Source of the DNA: Ardenticatenaceae bacterium
GTDB lineage: Bacteria; Chloroflexota; Anaerolineae; Promineifilales; Promineifilaceae
Reading direction: 5' to 3'
DNA: 64,000 nucleotides
Assembly (NCBI GenBank): GCA_020634235.1
Contig: JACKCB010000001.1
Coordinates: 992,001-1,056,000 of the forward strand
The translations under genes were made by a program, and so were the position numbers. This document shows positions 27,001-35,723 of the stretch, piece by piece. Every line of letters begins with the position of its first letter. Positions within the stretch are counted from its first letter, which is position 1. Under the pieces are notes generated by a model that searched no databases, was not told the origin of the DNA, and saw nothing but the letters and a program-made list of their open reading frames with translations.

Positions 27001-28512
27001 CTACTCCGCGGCGGCCGCTTCGGGGCTTTCGGCCGCTTCAGTCCCGGCCTCGTCCGCAGCCATTTCCGCCGGCGCAGCACTCGCTTCATCCACGGAGGTC
27101 TCATCCTCGGCGGTTTCGTCCACGGATACTTCATCCGCAGATACTTCATCCGCAGATACTTCATCCGCAGTTGTCTCGGCCTCTTCAACCAGGGCATCCA
27201 GGTCTGGCGCATTTCCGGCGCCAATCGCTTCCAGGCGGTCGACAATCAGGTCCATGAGAAGCTGGCTCGCCAGCGTTTCCCGGCCGGGACCATTCAGGAA
27301 GTAGTTGCGCATGTAATCTCGCAGCCCCTCTTGCTCAAAGCCTGACACCTGCTTCTCAATGGCCGCCGCCATCGCATCCTCGGCCAGGGTCAGCTTCTCT
27401 TCCACCGCAAATTTGGTCAGGATCAGGTTCCGCTTCAGGCGGGTGGCCGCATTTTCCTGCATCTGCTCACGCAGCGCCTCTTCGCTCTCGTTCTGCAGCC
27501 GCAAATAATCATCCCATTCCCAACCAGAGCGGGTTACCTGGGTCTTCAGGTCTTCAACCAACTCATCCAGTTCGGCTTCCAGCGCGGCCGGCGGATAGTT
27601 TAGCGTGGCCAGGGCCAGCATCTCATCCAGCATTTGCTCCAGGAAATCGTTCCGTGCCTGCTGTTCCGCCTGTTTCTCCAACTCGCTCCGCAGCGCGTCG
27701 CGCAGTTCGTCCAGGGTTTCGTATTTGCCGTCTTGCTTGGCCAGGTCGTCATCCAGTTCCGGCAGTTCCCGTTTTTTTACGTCGAGGATGGTGAGCTGGA
27801 AGCTGGCATCCCGGCCGGCGAGGGTGTCATCGTCGTAATCTTCCGGGAAGGTGAAGGCGATTTCGACGCCGTCGCCGGCCTCGTGGCCCAGCAGCCCGGC
27901 TACAAACGGCGTGCCCTTGAAGAGCACATCCTCATCCATGAGCAGATCGGTGCGCTCCTCATTGAACAGGGGCTGCGCGTTGCCGTTGGCATCTACAAAC
28001 GATCCGGTGCCGCCCACCGTGGCAATATCGCCGGCCTGCACCGGCCGGTCCACCGGCTCTACCACCTCGTGATGGGTACGCAGGTGCTCCAGCGCATCGG
28101 CCACGGCTTCGTCGGTCACGGCCACAACTTCCTTCGCCTGGCGAATAGAGCGGTAATCCCCCAACTCCGTGACCGGCGAGAGGGGCACGACGAATTCAAA
28201 AGTCAGCGGGTTCATTTGGGGGTTGTCGGCCTTGACCTGGGCATAAGGCTCAACCGCGATCTCTTCCAGCATCTCCTGGAACACCGCTTGCAGCAGCCCG
28301 TCGGCCGCCTCGGCCCGCAAGGCGTCTTCGCCCACGCGGCTGACGATGACGTTGTAGGGGGCTTTCCCCGGCCGGAACCCCGGCACATGCAGTTCGCGGG
28401 CCAATACGCGCGCTTTGCGCCGCATTTCCTTCTGCACCCGCTCTTCCGGAACTTCTACTTTTACCTGCAACTGTCGTTGCGCATCTTCTTCTTGATGGAT
28501 TGTCAGTGCCAC
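27001..28512 (-). CDS. tig: Trigger factor (ribosome-associated chaperone, peptidyl-prolyl isomerase)
   Basis: 503 residues from a GTG 7 bp after AAGAGG; longer frames would read into tRNA-Leu. The N-terminal ribosome-binding domain has the signature GFRPGKAP. The central FKBP-like PPIase part (GDIATVGGTGSF to ASFQLTILDVK) is divergent. The C-terminal helical cradle follows. The end is an acidic tail of Ala/Asp/Glu/Val/Ser with five-residue repeats (ADEVS), encoded by a perfect 15-bp tandem repeat. The start of the tig-clpP operon is 128 bp after tRNA-Leu. Confidence 0.93.
   Translation of the reverse strand: MALTIHQEEDAQRQLQVKVEVPEERVQKEMRRKARVLARELHVPGFRPGKAPYNVIVSRVGEDALRAEAADGLLQAVFQEMLEEIAVEPYAQVKADNPQMNPLTFEFVVPLSPVTELGDYRSIRQAKEVVAVTDEAVADALEHLRTHHEVVEPVDRPVQAGDIATVGGTGSFVDANGNAQPLFNEERTDLLMDEDVLFKGTPFVAGLLGHEAGDGVEIAFTFPEDYDDDTLAGRDASFQLTILDVKKRELPELDDDLAKQDGKYETLDELRDALRSELEKQAEQQARNDFLEQMLDEMLALATLNYPPAALEAELDELVEDLKTQVTRSGWEWDDYLRLQNESEEALREQMQENAATRLKRNLILTKFAVEEKLTLAEDAMAAAIEKQVSGFEQEGLRDYMRNYFLNGPGRETLASQLLMDLIVDRLEAIGAGNAPDLDALVEEAETTADEVSADEVSADEVSVDETAEDETSVDEASAAPAEMAADEAGTEAAESPEAAAAE
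27126..27170. repeat. Three perfect 15-bp tandem repeats in the tig tail
   Basis: ATACTTCATCCGCAG is repeated three times without change (27126-27140, 27141-27155, 27156-27170). On the coding strand this gives the repeated SADEV/ADEVS pentapeptide. The copies are identical, so the array is young or recently homogenised, and its number may vary between strains. Confidence 0.95.
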
Positions 28513-28606
28513 AGACACACCTCTTCTTGGTTTAAGCTGATATTTTAACTGAATCGCCGCCAATTTTGTATTGGAGTTACGTAAAAACTGCAAGCGCTTT
28601 GGGAAC

Positions 28607-28639
28607 AACAAAAGAGCGTTGCGCTTGCAACGCCCTCTT
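28607..28639 (-). terminator. Terminator after tRNA-Leu
   Basis: On the minus strand a stem formed by 28627-28639 and 28612-28622 (core GCGTTGC/GCAACGC, outer AAGAG/CTCTT, 2-nt bulge) is followed by TTTTGTTGTT. It starts 2 bp past the tRNA. Confidence 0.7.
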
Positions 28640-28640
28640 G

Positions 28641-28722
28641 TGGGGAAGGCGGGACTCGAACCCGCACGCCTTGCGGCACATGATCCTAAGTCATGCTCGT
28701 CTGCCAATTCCGACACTTCCCC
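28641..28722 (-). tRNA. tRNA-Leu, anticodon UAG
   Basis: On the minus strand the acceptor stem GGGGAAG pairs with CTTCCCC, then discriminator A. The anticodon stem CATGA/TCATG encloses loop CTTAGGA, anticodon TAG. A variable arm (TGCCGCAAGGCG) marks a class II tRNA. The T arm is TGCGGGTTCGAGTCCCGC. CCA is not encoded. Confidence 0.94.
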
Positions 28723-28733
28723 TACCTGGACAA

Positions 28734-28761
28734 ATTATACCACTGGGAATGGCTTTGCCAA
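28734..28761 (-). promoter_or_regulatory. Promoter of tRNA-Leu
   Basis: On the minus strand TTGGCA (28761-28756), a 16-bp spacer and TATAAT (28739-28734) lie 11 bp before the tRNA 5' end. Confidence 0.8.
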
Positions 28762-28959
28762 CCACGGGATGGGTTGGCCAACCATGCAGATGCCTGGCTC
28801 AGGCTTGAGTCGTCTTTAGCTGCTGGTTCCGGGCATTACTGGCCGGTACAGCCCCCCCACCCCAGGGCAACAACGTTCTTTTGTTCCTGAACCCGTTCCC
28901 GCAGTAGAATAGCCGCGCCCGGCCGGGAAAATCCGGCCGGGCGCAACAGGGACAGGATT

Positions 28960-29856
28960 ATGCGAGTATTTGCCGGTGGCGTGGTCACCAACGAACTGAA
29001 CGAGGTCTTGCTGATTTTGCGTGATGATTCGCGGACCTGGGCTGTGCCCGGCGGCGGGCTAGACGTGGGCGAAATGCCCCCGGCCGGGGCGGCGCGCGAG
29101 GTGGAGGAAGAGACAGGCATCAAGGTCATGCCCCTGCGGCTGGTCGAATTGCAGTTCCGGCCGGAACCCCCGGCCGGGCACCTGGGCTTCACCTTCCGTT
29201 GCCTCAGGCGTGGCGGCCAACTCACCCCATCACCCGAATCGCCCCAGGTGGGCTTCTTGCCCAGCGACCCGCTGCCGCGCCCCATGCTGGGGATGCACCA
29301 ACAATCGCTGCGCCACAGCCTGACCCATCGCGGCGGCCCACCCGCCTGGTACAGCTACCGGCTGCCCTGGCCGGTGCGCCTGGGCCGGGAAATGCTGTAT
29401 GGTTATCGCGACCTGCGCCGCCGCCTGCGCCGCGAACCGGTTTACCAGCCACCGGGCGAATGGCAGATGGGGGCGTTTGTGGTGCTGCGCAGCCCGGCCG
29501 GGGAGGTCCTGTGGGTGAAGCGCACCGATCGGGATGTGTGGAACCTGCCCGGCGGCGGCCAAGCGGGGATAGAAGCGCCCTGGGAGACAGCGATGCGGGA
29601 GACCTATGAGGAGACGGGCCTGGTCGTGTGCCTGACCGATCTGCCCAGCATTGAGGTGAAGCCGGCGCAGGGCCTGATGGTTTTCACTTTCACCGCTGAG
29701 GTGACCGGCGGGCAATTGACTACCGGGCCGGAAGCCGCCGATTTTGCCTATTTCCCGGCCGGGGGCGAACCGGCCAACGTCCTCCCCCGGCACGTGGTCC
29801 GCGTGGCCGATGCGGTGGCCGGGCATGGTGTCACCCAGTTCCGCCAGGAGGAGTAG
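28960..29856 (+). CDS. Protein with two Nudix domains
   Basis: 298 residues. The first Nudix box is GGGLDVGE...REVEEETGI (about residues 31-53). The second is GGGQAGIE...RETYEETGL (about 197-220). Both boxes keep the Glu residues that bind Mg2+, so both halves may be active. A linker of about 60 residues rich in Arg (YRDLRRRLRREP) joins them. Tandem Nudix fusions are uncommon in bacteria; the substrates are not predictable. The start lacks a strong Shine-Dalgarno sequence (acaggga). Confidence 0.85.
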   Translation: MRVFAGGVVTNELNEVLLILRDDSRTWAVPGGGLDVGEMPPAGAAREVEEETGIKVMPLRLVELQFRPEPPAGHLGFTFRCLRRGGQLTPSPESPQVGFLPSDPLPRPMLGMHQQSLRHSLTHRGGPPAWYSYRLPWPVRLGREMLYGYRDLRRRLRREPVYQPPGEWQMGAFVVLRSPAGEVLWVKRTDRDVWNLPGGGQAGIEAPWETAMRETYEETGLVVCLTDLPSIEVKPAQGLMVFTFTAEVTGGQLTTGPEAADFAYFPAGGEPANVLPRHVVRVADAVAGHGVTQFRQEE

Positions 29857-29880
29857 CCGCCACAATAATGGCGGTCGCCG

Positions 29881-29937
29881 CTATTGTGGCGCGTTGCCAC
29901 TATTGTGGCGCGTTGCCACTACTGTGGCGCGTTGCCA
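29881..29937. repeat. Three 19-bp tandem repeats
   Basis: CTATTGTGGCGCGTTGCCA is repeated at 29881-29899, 29900-29918 and 29919-29937, the last with one change. The array follows the double-Nudix gene by 25 bp. It provides the stop codon of the broken lipoprotein frame on the other strand. CGCCACAATA just upstream (29860-29869) could pair with TATTGTGGCG in the units. Confidence 0.95.
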
Positions 29938-30079
29938 ATTCGCTCAATGCGAAAATCAATCGACGCCAGCAGCGTATTCTCGAAGTAGATCACCACAATG
30001 GAGTGGTCTGGCAGGCGGCCAACCCCACCATCAGGGCCATAGCCAGCAAAGCAACGGGGATCAGTTTGTGTGGTTTCAT
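29919..30079 (-). pseudogene. Small lipoprotein gene, apparently frameshifted
   Basis: On the minus strand an ATG at 30079 opens 29 codons that read as a classical lipoprotein signal (MKPHKLIPVALLAMALMVGLAAC, split here as MKPHKLIP and ALMVGLAAC) and then stop at 29990. A second frame continues the sense (HSIVVIYFENTLLASIDF, then RIERIG) and stops at 29919 inside the 19-bp repeats. Together they suggest one small exported protein broken by a frameshift near 30000, or a sequencing error there. Function unknown. Confidence 0.45.
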
Positions 30080-30202
30080 TGGGCGCCCTACCCAGCTTTC
30101 GGTCTGCCACGTCTAACCGGTGGACAATCCCGCCGGCTGGCAATCTGAGTATAGCGGTTCCCGTTTGGGGGTCAAAAAAGCGCGGGGCAGGAAAAGGACA
30201 AA

Positions 30203-30230
30203 AAAGGGGACCCCGGCCGGGGTCCCCTTT
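30203..30230 (-). terminator. Perfect 28-bp palindromic terminator centred on CCGGCCGG
   Basis: AAAGGGGACCCCGG pairs with CCGGGGTCCCCTTT without mismatch; the iterated palindrome forms the centre. On the minus strand the stem runs into TTTTTTGTCC, which suits termination of the DUF1269 gene that ends 36 bp away. Confidence 0.88.
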
Positions 30231-30265
30231 ATAAATCACTTCGTCACTACAGGAAAGCGTGCAGC

Positions 30266-30784
30266 TTAGGCCGTTTCCGCTTCCCCTTCAACTTTGTCAC
30301 TGCCAAACATCGCCCGCAGATTCGCCTCAGCTTCATTGGACAACGAAGTCTGGATCACTTCTGCATCATACCGGGCCAGCTCCGGGGCCAGCTTATCCAT
30401 CACCGCATCCTTCACCAGCAAGAACAGCGCCGAATGCCCTGGCTCAATCTTTGAGCCAACTTCTTTGATGAACTTGTCATCCACACCGATGTCGCTGAAC
30501 TTGCCAGCCACCGCCCCCGAAACCGCGCCAATGGCCAGACCCAGCCACGGCATCCAGAAGAGCAGGCCAATCAACATACCCCAGAAAGCACCGCCCAGCG
30601 CCCCAGCGCCAGTCAGGCTGGTCACCTGCTTCGTCTCCGTCTTGCCATCCTGGCGACGGATGACCACCGCGGCGTCATGCAGGGTGATCAACTGCATCTT
30701 CTGCATCCGGATCAACGTGTCGCGCATCGACAAAGCGTCCGTTTCATTCTTGAAGGCCAATACAATCAGTTCACTTTTGCTCAT
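30266..30784 (-). CDS. DUF1269 family protein
   Basis: 172 residues. The family pattern is clear: ELIVLAFKNETDALSM at the start, a Gly-rich hydrophobic pair of helices in the middle (LTGAGALGGAFWGMLIGLLF, IGAVSGAVAGKFSDIGVDD) and HSALFLLVKDAV near the end. DUF1269 proteins are small, probably membrane-associated and of unknown function. A good Shine-Dalgarno sequence (aaaggagat) precedes the ATG. A paralogue lies beyond the glycosyltransferase gene at 32387-32884. Confidence 0.88.
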   Translation of the reverse strand: MSKSELIVLAFKNETDALSMRDTLIRMQKMQLITLHDAAVVIRRQDGKTETKQVTSLTGAGALGGAFWGMLIGLLFWMPWLGLAIGAVSGAVAGKFSDIGVDDKFIKEVGSKIEPGHSALFLLVKDAVMDKLAPELARYDAEVIQTSLSNEAEANLRAMFGSDKVEGEAETA

Positions 30785-30970
30785 TGTTTTATCTCCTTTG
30801 GTAGTGAAATATCGTCACAATAAGGTTGCGTACCAGCCGCCCCACTTGTGAAGCTCGTGAAGCGAGCGTTGGTCTAAAGGTATTGTGCTCTATTCTAACC
30901 GGAGATACGCACTCCCTGAAGGGTACGTGAGCCGAACTAACATATCTCTTACACAAACCCGGCCGGGAAC

Positions 30971-32206
30971 CTATGACTTCTCAAACAGCTTCTCCCAGGC
31001 CACCTGGAAGATAGGCCGCCGCCGGTCTGCGGCCACATAGCGACCAGCCTTCTTGTCCGCCACAGCCTGGTGGTAAATATCAATCAACTGGCCGGTAACA
31101 TTGCCAATCTCATAAGCCTGCGCCTTGGCCATCGCGCCCTCACGCAGCCGCCCCTCCAGGGCCGGGTCTTGCAGCAGCCGGGCAATCCCGGCGGCCAGCG
31201 CCTGGCTATGGTTGGTCGTCAACAAGCCATCCACCTCATGCGCCACAATATCAGACGTCCCCGTTGCCTCCACCGCTACCACTGGCAGGTCGGCGGCCAT
31301 CGCTTCCAGCGTCACCAACCCCTGCGTCTCTGTCGTGGAGGCAAAGCTGAAGATGTCCGCCGCTTTCAGATACCGGGGCACGTCTTCATACGGCACAAGC
31401 CCCACAAATTCCACGCGCGCACCTATCCCCAGCCTGTTGGCCAACTCCTCCAGCTCCTTGCGATCCGGCCCATCGCCAATCAGCGCCAGGCGCACCTGCG
31501 CATGCTGCTTCATCACCGCCGCTACCGCCTCCAGTAGCAGGGCAAAGTTCTTCTCGGACGCCAGGCGGCCAATGGAGATAATCACTTTGTCCTCGGCTCC
31601 CCAGCGGCGCGCCTGCCGGATATCCTGCCCATCCGCCGCCTGCCACGCACTCAGGTCAATCCCCGTGGGCAGCACCGTCAGGCGGTCCTGAATGCCATAC
31701 GTCTCGGCAATCATCCGCTTGATGCTGGGGCTGGGCGCAATGATGTGCTGGCATTTCTGCATATAATCGGCCAACTGCCGCTCAATCACATCCTTCACCA
31801 GATCTTCCGACACGCCCCAATTTTGCACATACTCCTGGTAGCGGGTGTGGTGCGTAAACACCAGCGGCACGCCCAGCTTCTCCGCCTTATCGCTGGCCGC
31901 ATTGCCCATCGGCGTTGGGTGATGGGCGTGAATCACATCCAGTTTCAGGATGGGCAGCACCCAATCAATGAAGGGGGAGTAGGGAATGGTCGCCGGGTAA
32001 TTGCGCAAAGGAATGTTGAGGGCGGGGTAGCGAAAGACAAATGGCTCCTCATCCACAAAATTGCGCGCCTCCTGGCCAAAGATGAAGACGTTGTGGCCCA
32101 GCGCCTCTTGCGCCTGCCGGAAACTGCAAATGGAGCGCACAACGCCGCTCATAACCGGCAGATAGGTGTTCGTGAAATGGGCAATGTGGAGACGAGATTG
32201 GGTCAT
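30971..32206 (-). CDS. Family 4 glycosyltransferase (GT-B)
   Basis: 411 residues. The N-terminal acceptor domain begins HIAHFTNTYLPVMSGVVRSI and contains VIHAHHPTPMG. The C-terminal donor domain has ISIGRLASEKNF, LIGDGPDR and the E-x7-E region FASTTETQGLVTLEAMA. The closest pattern is that of GT4 enzymes making glycolipids (diacylglycerol glucosyltransferase, PimB/MgtA-like). It is probably membrane-associated, using a nucleotide sugar. It lies between two DUF1269 genes. Confidence 0.88.
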   Translation of the reverse strand: MTQSRLHIAHFTNTYLPVMSGVVRSICSFRQAQEALGHNVFIFGQEARNFVDEEPFVFRYPALNIPLRNYPATIPYSPFIDWVLPILKLDVIHAHHPTPMGNAASDKAEKLGVPLVFTHHTRYQEYVQNWGVSEDLVKDVIERQLADYMQKCQHIIAPSPSIKRMIAETYGIQDRLTVLPTGIDLSAWQAADGQDIRQARRWGAEDKVIISIGRLASEKNFALLLEAVAAVMKQHAQVRLALIGDGPDRKELEELANRLGIGARVEFVGLVPYEDVPRYLKAADIFSFASTTETQGLVTLEAMAADLPVVAVEATGTSDIVAHEVDGLLTTNHSQALAAGIARLLQDPALEGRLREGAMAKAQAYEIGNVTGQLIDIYHQAVADKKAGRYVAADRRRPIFQVAWEKLFEKS

Positions 32207-32386
32207 GTTTGAATCTCAGGGCTGAAAAAAGGGCAAGCCGGGGCCTGGTAGAAGCGCCCCTTGGCCGCCAAGGTTGTCAGGCAACATTATTGACGGCGGA
32301 ACCCCAGGTCCTGGCCCAAATGCCGCGGGAAACCGGCCGGAGACACCGGCCGGTACAAACCAGATGCAGCACTGCCGGGAAGCGGG

Positions 32387-32884
32387 CTAGAATTCCTCGC
32401 GGTCCAGGGCCTTGCGCAGGGCATCCTCCATCTCCGGCCGCAGTGTCGTAGTCAGGACACGGGCCTTGAATGGGCGCAGGTAGACCAGCACGGCGTCTGC
32501 ATCCGCTTCCTCAATCAGCAAAAAGAGGGCCGAACTATCAGGCTTGAGGGCCTCGCTGACCTCGCGAACGAAGTTGCTGTCTGTGCCATAGTTCTCCATG
32601 CTGCCGGCAATGGCCCCAATGGTTGCCCCGGCAGCCATCGCCCCCAACGGACCACCTAGCAAGAAGCCAGCCACCAGGCCAATGGCCCCGCCCCGGCCGG
32701 CAAACTTGCGCGTGCGCGATTGGGTCTGTTCAATGTCCACGTTGGTTGCGTGGAGACCGCGACGGGCAATGACCGCATCGGCAAGCTTCAGACTGCCGTC
32801 ATCCTCCATCTTTTGGATTGCGCTGTACATAGTGTCGGCCGCCTGCGCCCCGTCAAATGCAAGAACAACTAGGTTGCTAGCCAT
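32387..32884 (-). CDS. DUF1269 family protein (second copy)
   Basis: 165 residues from an ATG preceded by aggagg. LVVLAFDGAQAADTM, a Gly/Ala-rich helical pair (GAIGLVAGFLLGGPLGAMAAG) and DSSALFLLIEEADADAV follow the DUF1269 pattern. It differs clearly from the copy at 30266-30784, so the duplication is old. Function unknown. Confidence 0.87.
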   Translation of the reverse strand: MASNLVVLAFDGAQAADTMYSAIQKMEDDGSLKLADAVIARRGLHATNVDIEQTQSRTRKFAGRGGAIGLVAGFLLGGPLGAMAAGATIGAIAGSMENYGTDSNFVREVSEALKPDSSALFLLIEEADADAVLVYLRPFKARVLTTTLRPEMEDALRKALDREEF

Positions 32885-33037
32885 GAGAATGCCTCCTGGT
32901 GAAAGTTGTCTGGCTAATGTTGGATTCGCGCCGTGACGCCTTGCCCCGGCAATTGCCGGATTGTACCTGAACTGAAATGACTGACAAACGGAGCCGCTCC
33001 CCGGCCGGGTTCCCCTGCACCCCCGCCTCACCACCGC

Positions 33038-33066
33038 TTGAATCTCCTGCCGATTACGTTTAAGAT
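33038..33066 (+). promoter_or_regulatory. Candidate promoter of the amphi-Trp / metal ATPase pair
   Basis: TTGAAT (33038-33043), a 17-bp spacer and TAAGAT (33061-33066). It excludes the earliest possible start of the next gene and leaves a leader of about 40 nt before ATG 33113. Confidence 0.55.
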
Positions 33067-33112
33067 ATCTATGAACATTGTCGTTCAGTTGGAAGACAAA
33101 GTGAGGTTCGTA

Positions 33113-33394
33113 ATGGGCAAAGAAGTCAGGTTATTCAAAAGCGAGGAGCGACAGCGCCGGGTAGACGTTGGCGCGTTTTTGCACCAACTGGCAGACAAGA
33201 TTGCCGAAGGGCAAGTCGTCCTACGCCAGGGCACAAACGAGCTGGCGCTGCAACTGCCGCAGAACGTCATCCTGGAAATCCAGGTAGAAGACGAGGACAA
33301 AAAGCAAAAAGGTATACAGCACAGTCTAGAGATCGAAATCAAGTGGTTCGACAATGACGACACCCCGGCCGGGGCGTCGTTAGAGCTAGGTTGA
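33113..33394 (+). CDS. Amphi-Trp domain protein
   Basis: 93 residues from MGKEVRLFKSEE; an ATG at 33071 would add 14. The sequence fits the small amphi-Trp family: KSEERQRRVDVGAFLHQLADKI, then VVLRQGTNELALQLP and a beta strand with a lone Trp, HSLEIEIKWFDND. The role of these proteins is unknown. Its stop overlaps the start of the P-type ATPase gene (TGATG), so translation is probably coupled. Confidence 0.75.
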   Translation: MGKEVRLFKSEERQRRVDVGAFLHQLADKIAEGQVVLRQGTNELALQLPQNVILEIQVEDEDKKQKGIQHSLEIEIKWFDNDDTPAGASLELG

Positions 33395-35706
33395 TGAGCG
33401 AAACAGCGCCACAAAACGGCAGCCCGGCCGCTGCCGGCGAGCAAACCTGGCGCATCGTCGGCATGGATTGTGCCGCCTGCGCCCAGACCCTGGAAAACGG
33501 GGTCGGCAAGCTGCCGGGCGTGGATAGCTGCCAGATCAGCTTCACCACCGAAACGATGCGCGTCTCCGGCCGGGTCGAGGCCGGCGCAATCCTGGCCCGC
33601 GTGCGCTCGCTGGGCTACGAGGTTGCCCCCGCCGAGGATGAGGCCAGGACCCCGGCCGGGGCACCACCCCCACCCACCCCCAACTTCCTGCGCTTCCTCT
33701 GGCAGCGCCCCGACACCCGCCTGGCCCTGCTGGGCGCCCTGCTCATCCTGCCCGGGCTGCTGTTCAACGAACTGCTGCCCATGCTTGGCTACGGCCACCC
33801 CCTGCTAAACGCCAGCTCCGTGGCCGCCATGCTGCTGGCCGGCTACCCCATCATGCGCAGCGCCGCCCGCGCCCTACGCATCAATCACGAGATCAACATC
33901 AACGTCCTGATGAGTATTGCCGCCATCGGCGCGGTTATCATTGGCGCCTACACCGAAGCCGGGCTGGTGATGGTTCTCTTCGCCATCGGCGAGGCGCTGG
34001 AAGGCTACACCGCCGCCCGCGCCCGCGACAGCCTGCGCAGCCTGGCCCAGGTGATGCCCCACGAAGCCGTGGTGCTGCGCCCCTGCCTCGACTGCCGCAG
34101 CCATCTGGGGCAGGATGGCTACGCGGGCGGCCCCTGCCCCTTCTGCGGCCTGGAGGAACAGCGCGTCCCGGTCGCCGACTTGCAGGTGGGCGAGACGATT
34201 ATCACCCGGCCGGGGGAGCGCATCCCCATGGACGGCCAGGTGCTGGCCGGCAGCTCCGCCGTCAACCAGGCCCCCATCACCGGCGAAAGCCTGCCGCTGA
34301 CCAGGCAGCCCGGCGACGAAGTGTTCGCCAGCAGCATCAACGGCGAAGGGGTGCTGCACATTCGCGTTACCCATCTGGCCGCCGACAACACCATCAGCCG
34401 CCTCATCCAGATGGTGGAAGAAGCCCAGGAGCGGCGCGCCCCGGCACAGCGCCTGGTGGACCGCTTCGCCCGCGTCTACACCCCGGCAGTGGTCTTGCTG
34501 GCCGCCCTGGTGGCCATTCTCCCGCCGCTCTTGCTGGGCCAGCCCTTCCTCAACCCCGATGCCGGCACCCAGGGCTGGCTCTACCGCGCCCTGGCTCTGC
34601 TGGTCGTGGCCTGCCCCTGCGCTCTGGTCATCAGCACACCGGTCAGCATCGTCAGCGCCATCAGCAATGCCGCCCGGCACGGGGTGCTGGTGAAGGGGGG
34701 CGCGTTTCTGGAAACCTTGAGCCGCGTGCGGGTGATGGCCTTCGACAAAACGGGCACCCTGACCCGTGGCGAACCGGCCGTGGTGGCGGTGAAGGCGGTC
34801 GACTGCACCGATGAGCTGTCCGGCCGGTGCGACTACTGCGACGATTTGCTGGCCCTGGCCAGCGCGGTGGAGCAGCGCAGCGAACATCCGCTGGCCCGCG
34901 CCGTGACCTCAGCCTCGGAGGCGCGGGGTATCGACCGGCGCTACCCGGCCGCGGAGGCGGTGACCGCACTGACCGGCCAGGGGGTCACCGGCCGGGTCAA
35001 TGACACCGAGGTATTCATTGGCAGCCATACCTATTTTGACCAGCGCGTGGTCCACAGCGACGCGCATTGCGCCGAACTAAACGAAGTGGCCGCCACGGGG
35101 CAGACCGCGATGCTGGTGCAGCGGGGCACGGAGTACCAGGGGTACATTACTGTCGCCGACACGCCCCGGCCGGGCAGCCAGGAAGCGCTGGCTCAACTGC
35201 GCCGGCTGGGCATCCACCACCTGGTCATGCTCACCGGCGACAATCTGGGCACAGCCCAATCCATCGCCCGGCAAATGGGGCTGAGCGACGTGCGCGCCAA
35301 TCTGCTGCCGGCCGACAAGGTGGCCGCCGTGAGTGACCTGCGCCGGCAGCATGGCCCCATTGCCATGGTTGGCGACGGCATCAACGATGCCCCGGCCCTG
35401 GCCACCGCCGACGTGGGCATTGCTATGGGCGCGGCCGGCACTGCCCAGGCCCTGGAAACGGCCGACATCGCCCTGCTGAATGATGACCTGGGCCGGCTGC
35501 CCTTTGCGGTGCGCCTGGCGCAGGCGGCCATGCGCACCATCCGCTGGAATATCGCTTTTAGCCTGGGGGTGAAGGGGGTCTTTTTGCTGCTGGTGCTCTT
35601 GGGGGGCGGTTCGATGTGGCTGGCGGTGCTGGCCGACGTGGGGGCGTCGCTGCTGGTAACGCTGAATGGCACGCGCTTGCTGGCCCGGCCCCGGCCGGGG
35701 GGCTGA
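33394..35706 (+). CDS. Heavy-metal P1B-type ATPase with extra Cys-rich inserts
   Basis: 770 residues. An N-terminal metal-binding domain carries GMDCAAC. Membrane helices contain the ion-site CPC (VVACPCALVIS). The actuator domain has PITGES, the phosphorylation site is DKTGTLTRG, the nucleotide domain has SEHPLA, and the hinge is GDGINDAPALA. The layout is ZntA-like (Zn/Cd/Pb/Co export). Two features are unusual: a zinc-ribbon-like insert in the actuator region (CLDCRSHLGQ, then CPFCG, residues about 232-250), and a CDYC pair (about 481) in the nucleotide domain. These may sense or bind the metal. Confidence 0.92.
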   Translation: MSETAPQNGSPAAAGEQTWRIVGMDCAACAQTLENGVGKLPGVDSCQISFTTETMRVSGRVEAGAILARVRSLGYEVAPAEDEARTPAGAPPPPTPNFLRFLWQRPDTRLALLGALLILPGLLFNELLPMLGYGHPLLNASSVAAMLLAGYPIMRSAARALRINHEININVLMSIAAIGAVIIGAYTEAGLVMVLFAIGEALEGYTAARARDSLRSLAQVMPHEAVVLRPCLDCRSHLGQDGYAGGPCPFCGLEEQRVPVADLQVGETIITRPGERIPMDGQVLAGSSAVNQAPITGESLPLTRQPGDEVFASSINGEGVLHIRVTHLAADNTISRLIQMVEEAQERRAPAQRLVDRFARVYTPAVVLLAALVAILPPLLLGQPFLNPDAGTQGWLYRALALLVVACPCALVISTPVSIVSAISNAARHGVLVKGGAFLETLSRVRVMAFDKTGTLTRGEPAVVAVKAVDCTDELSGRCDYCDDLLALASAVEQRSEHPLARAVTSASEARGIDRRYPAAEAVTALTGQGVTGRVNDTEVFIGSHTYFDQRVVHSDAHCAELNEVAATGQTAMLVQRGTEYQGYITVADTPRPGSQEALAQLRRLGIHHLVMLTGDNLGTAQSIARQMGLSDVRANLLPADKVAAVSDLRRQHGPIAMVGDGINDAPALATADVGIAMGAAGTAQALETADIALLNDDLGRLPFAVRLAQAAMRTIRWNIAFSLGVKGVFLLLVLLGGGSMWLAVLADVGASLLVTLNGTRLLARPRPGG

Positions 35707-35723
35707 GGTGCAAACTGTCTCGC

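Noticed and set aside
27126..27170. Possible CRISPR-like array (3 x 15 bp; also 3 x 19 bp at 29881-29937)
   Set aside because: The units are directly adjacent without spacers and the first is inside a coding tail. These are simple tandem repeats.
28512..28716. Longer start for trigger factor through 28716
   Set aside because: The extension reads through the complement of tRNA-Leu and its terminator. The GTG at 28512 has a suitable Shine-Dalgarno sequence.
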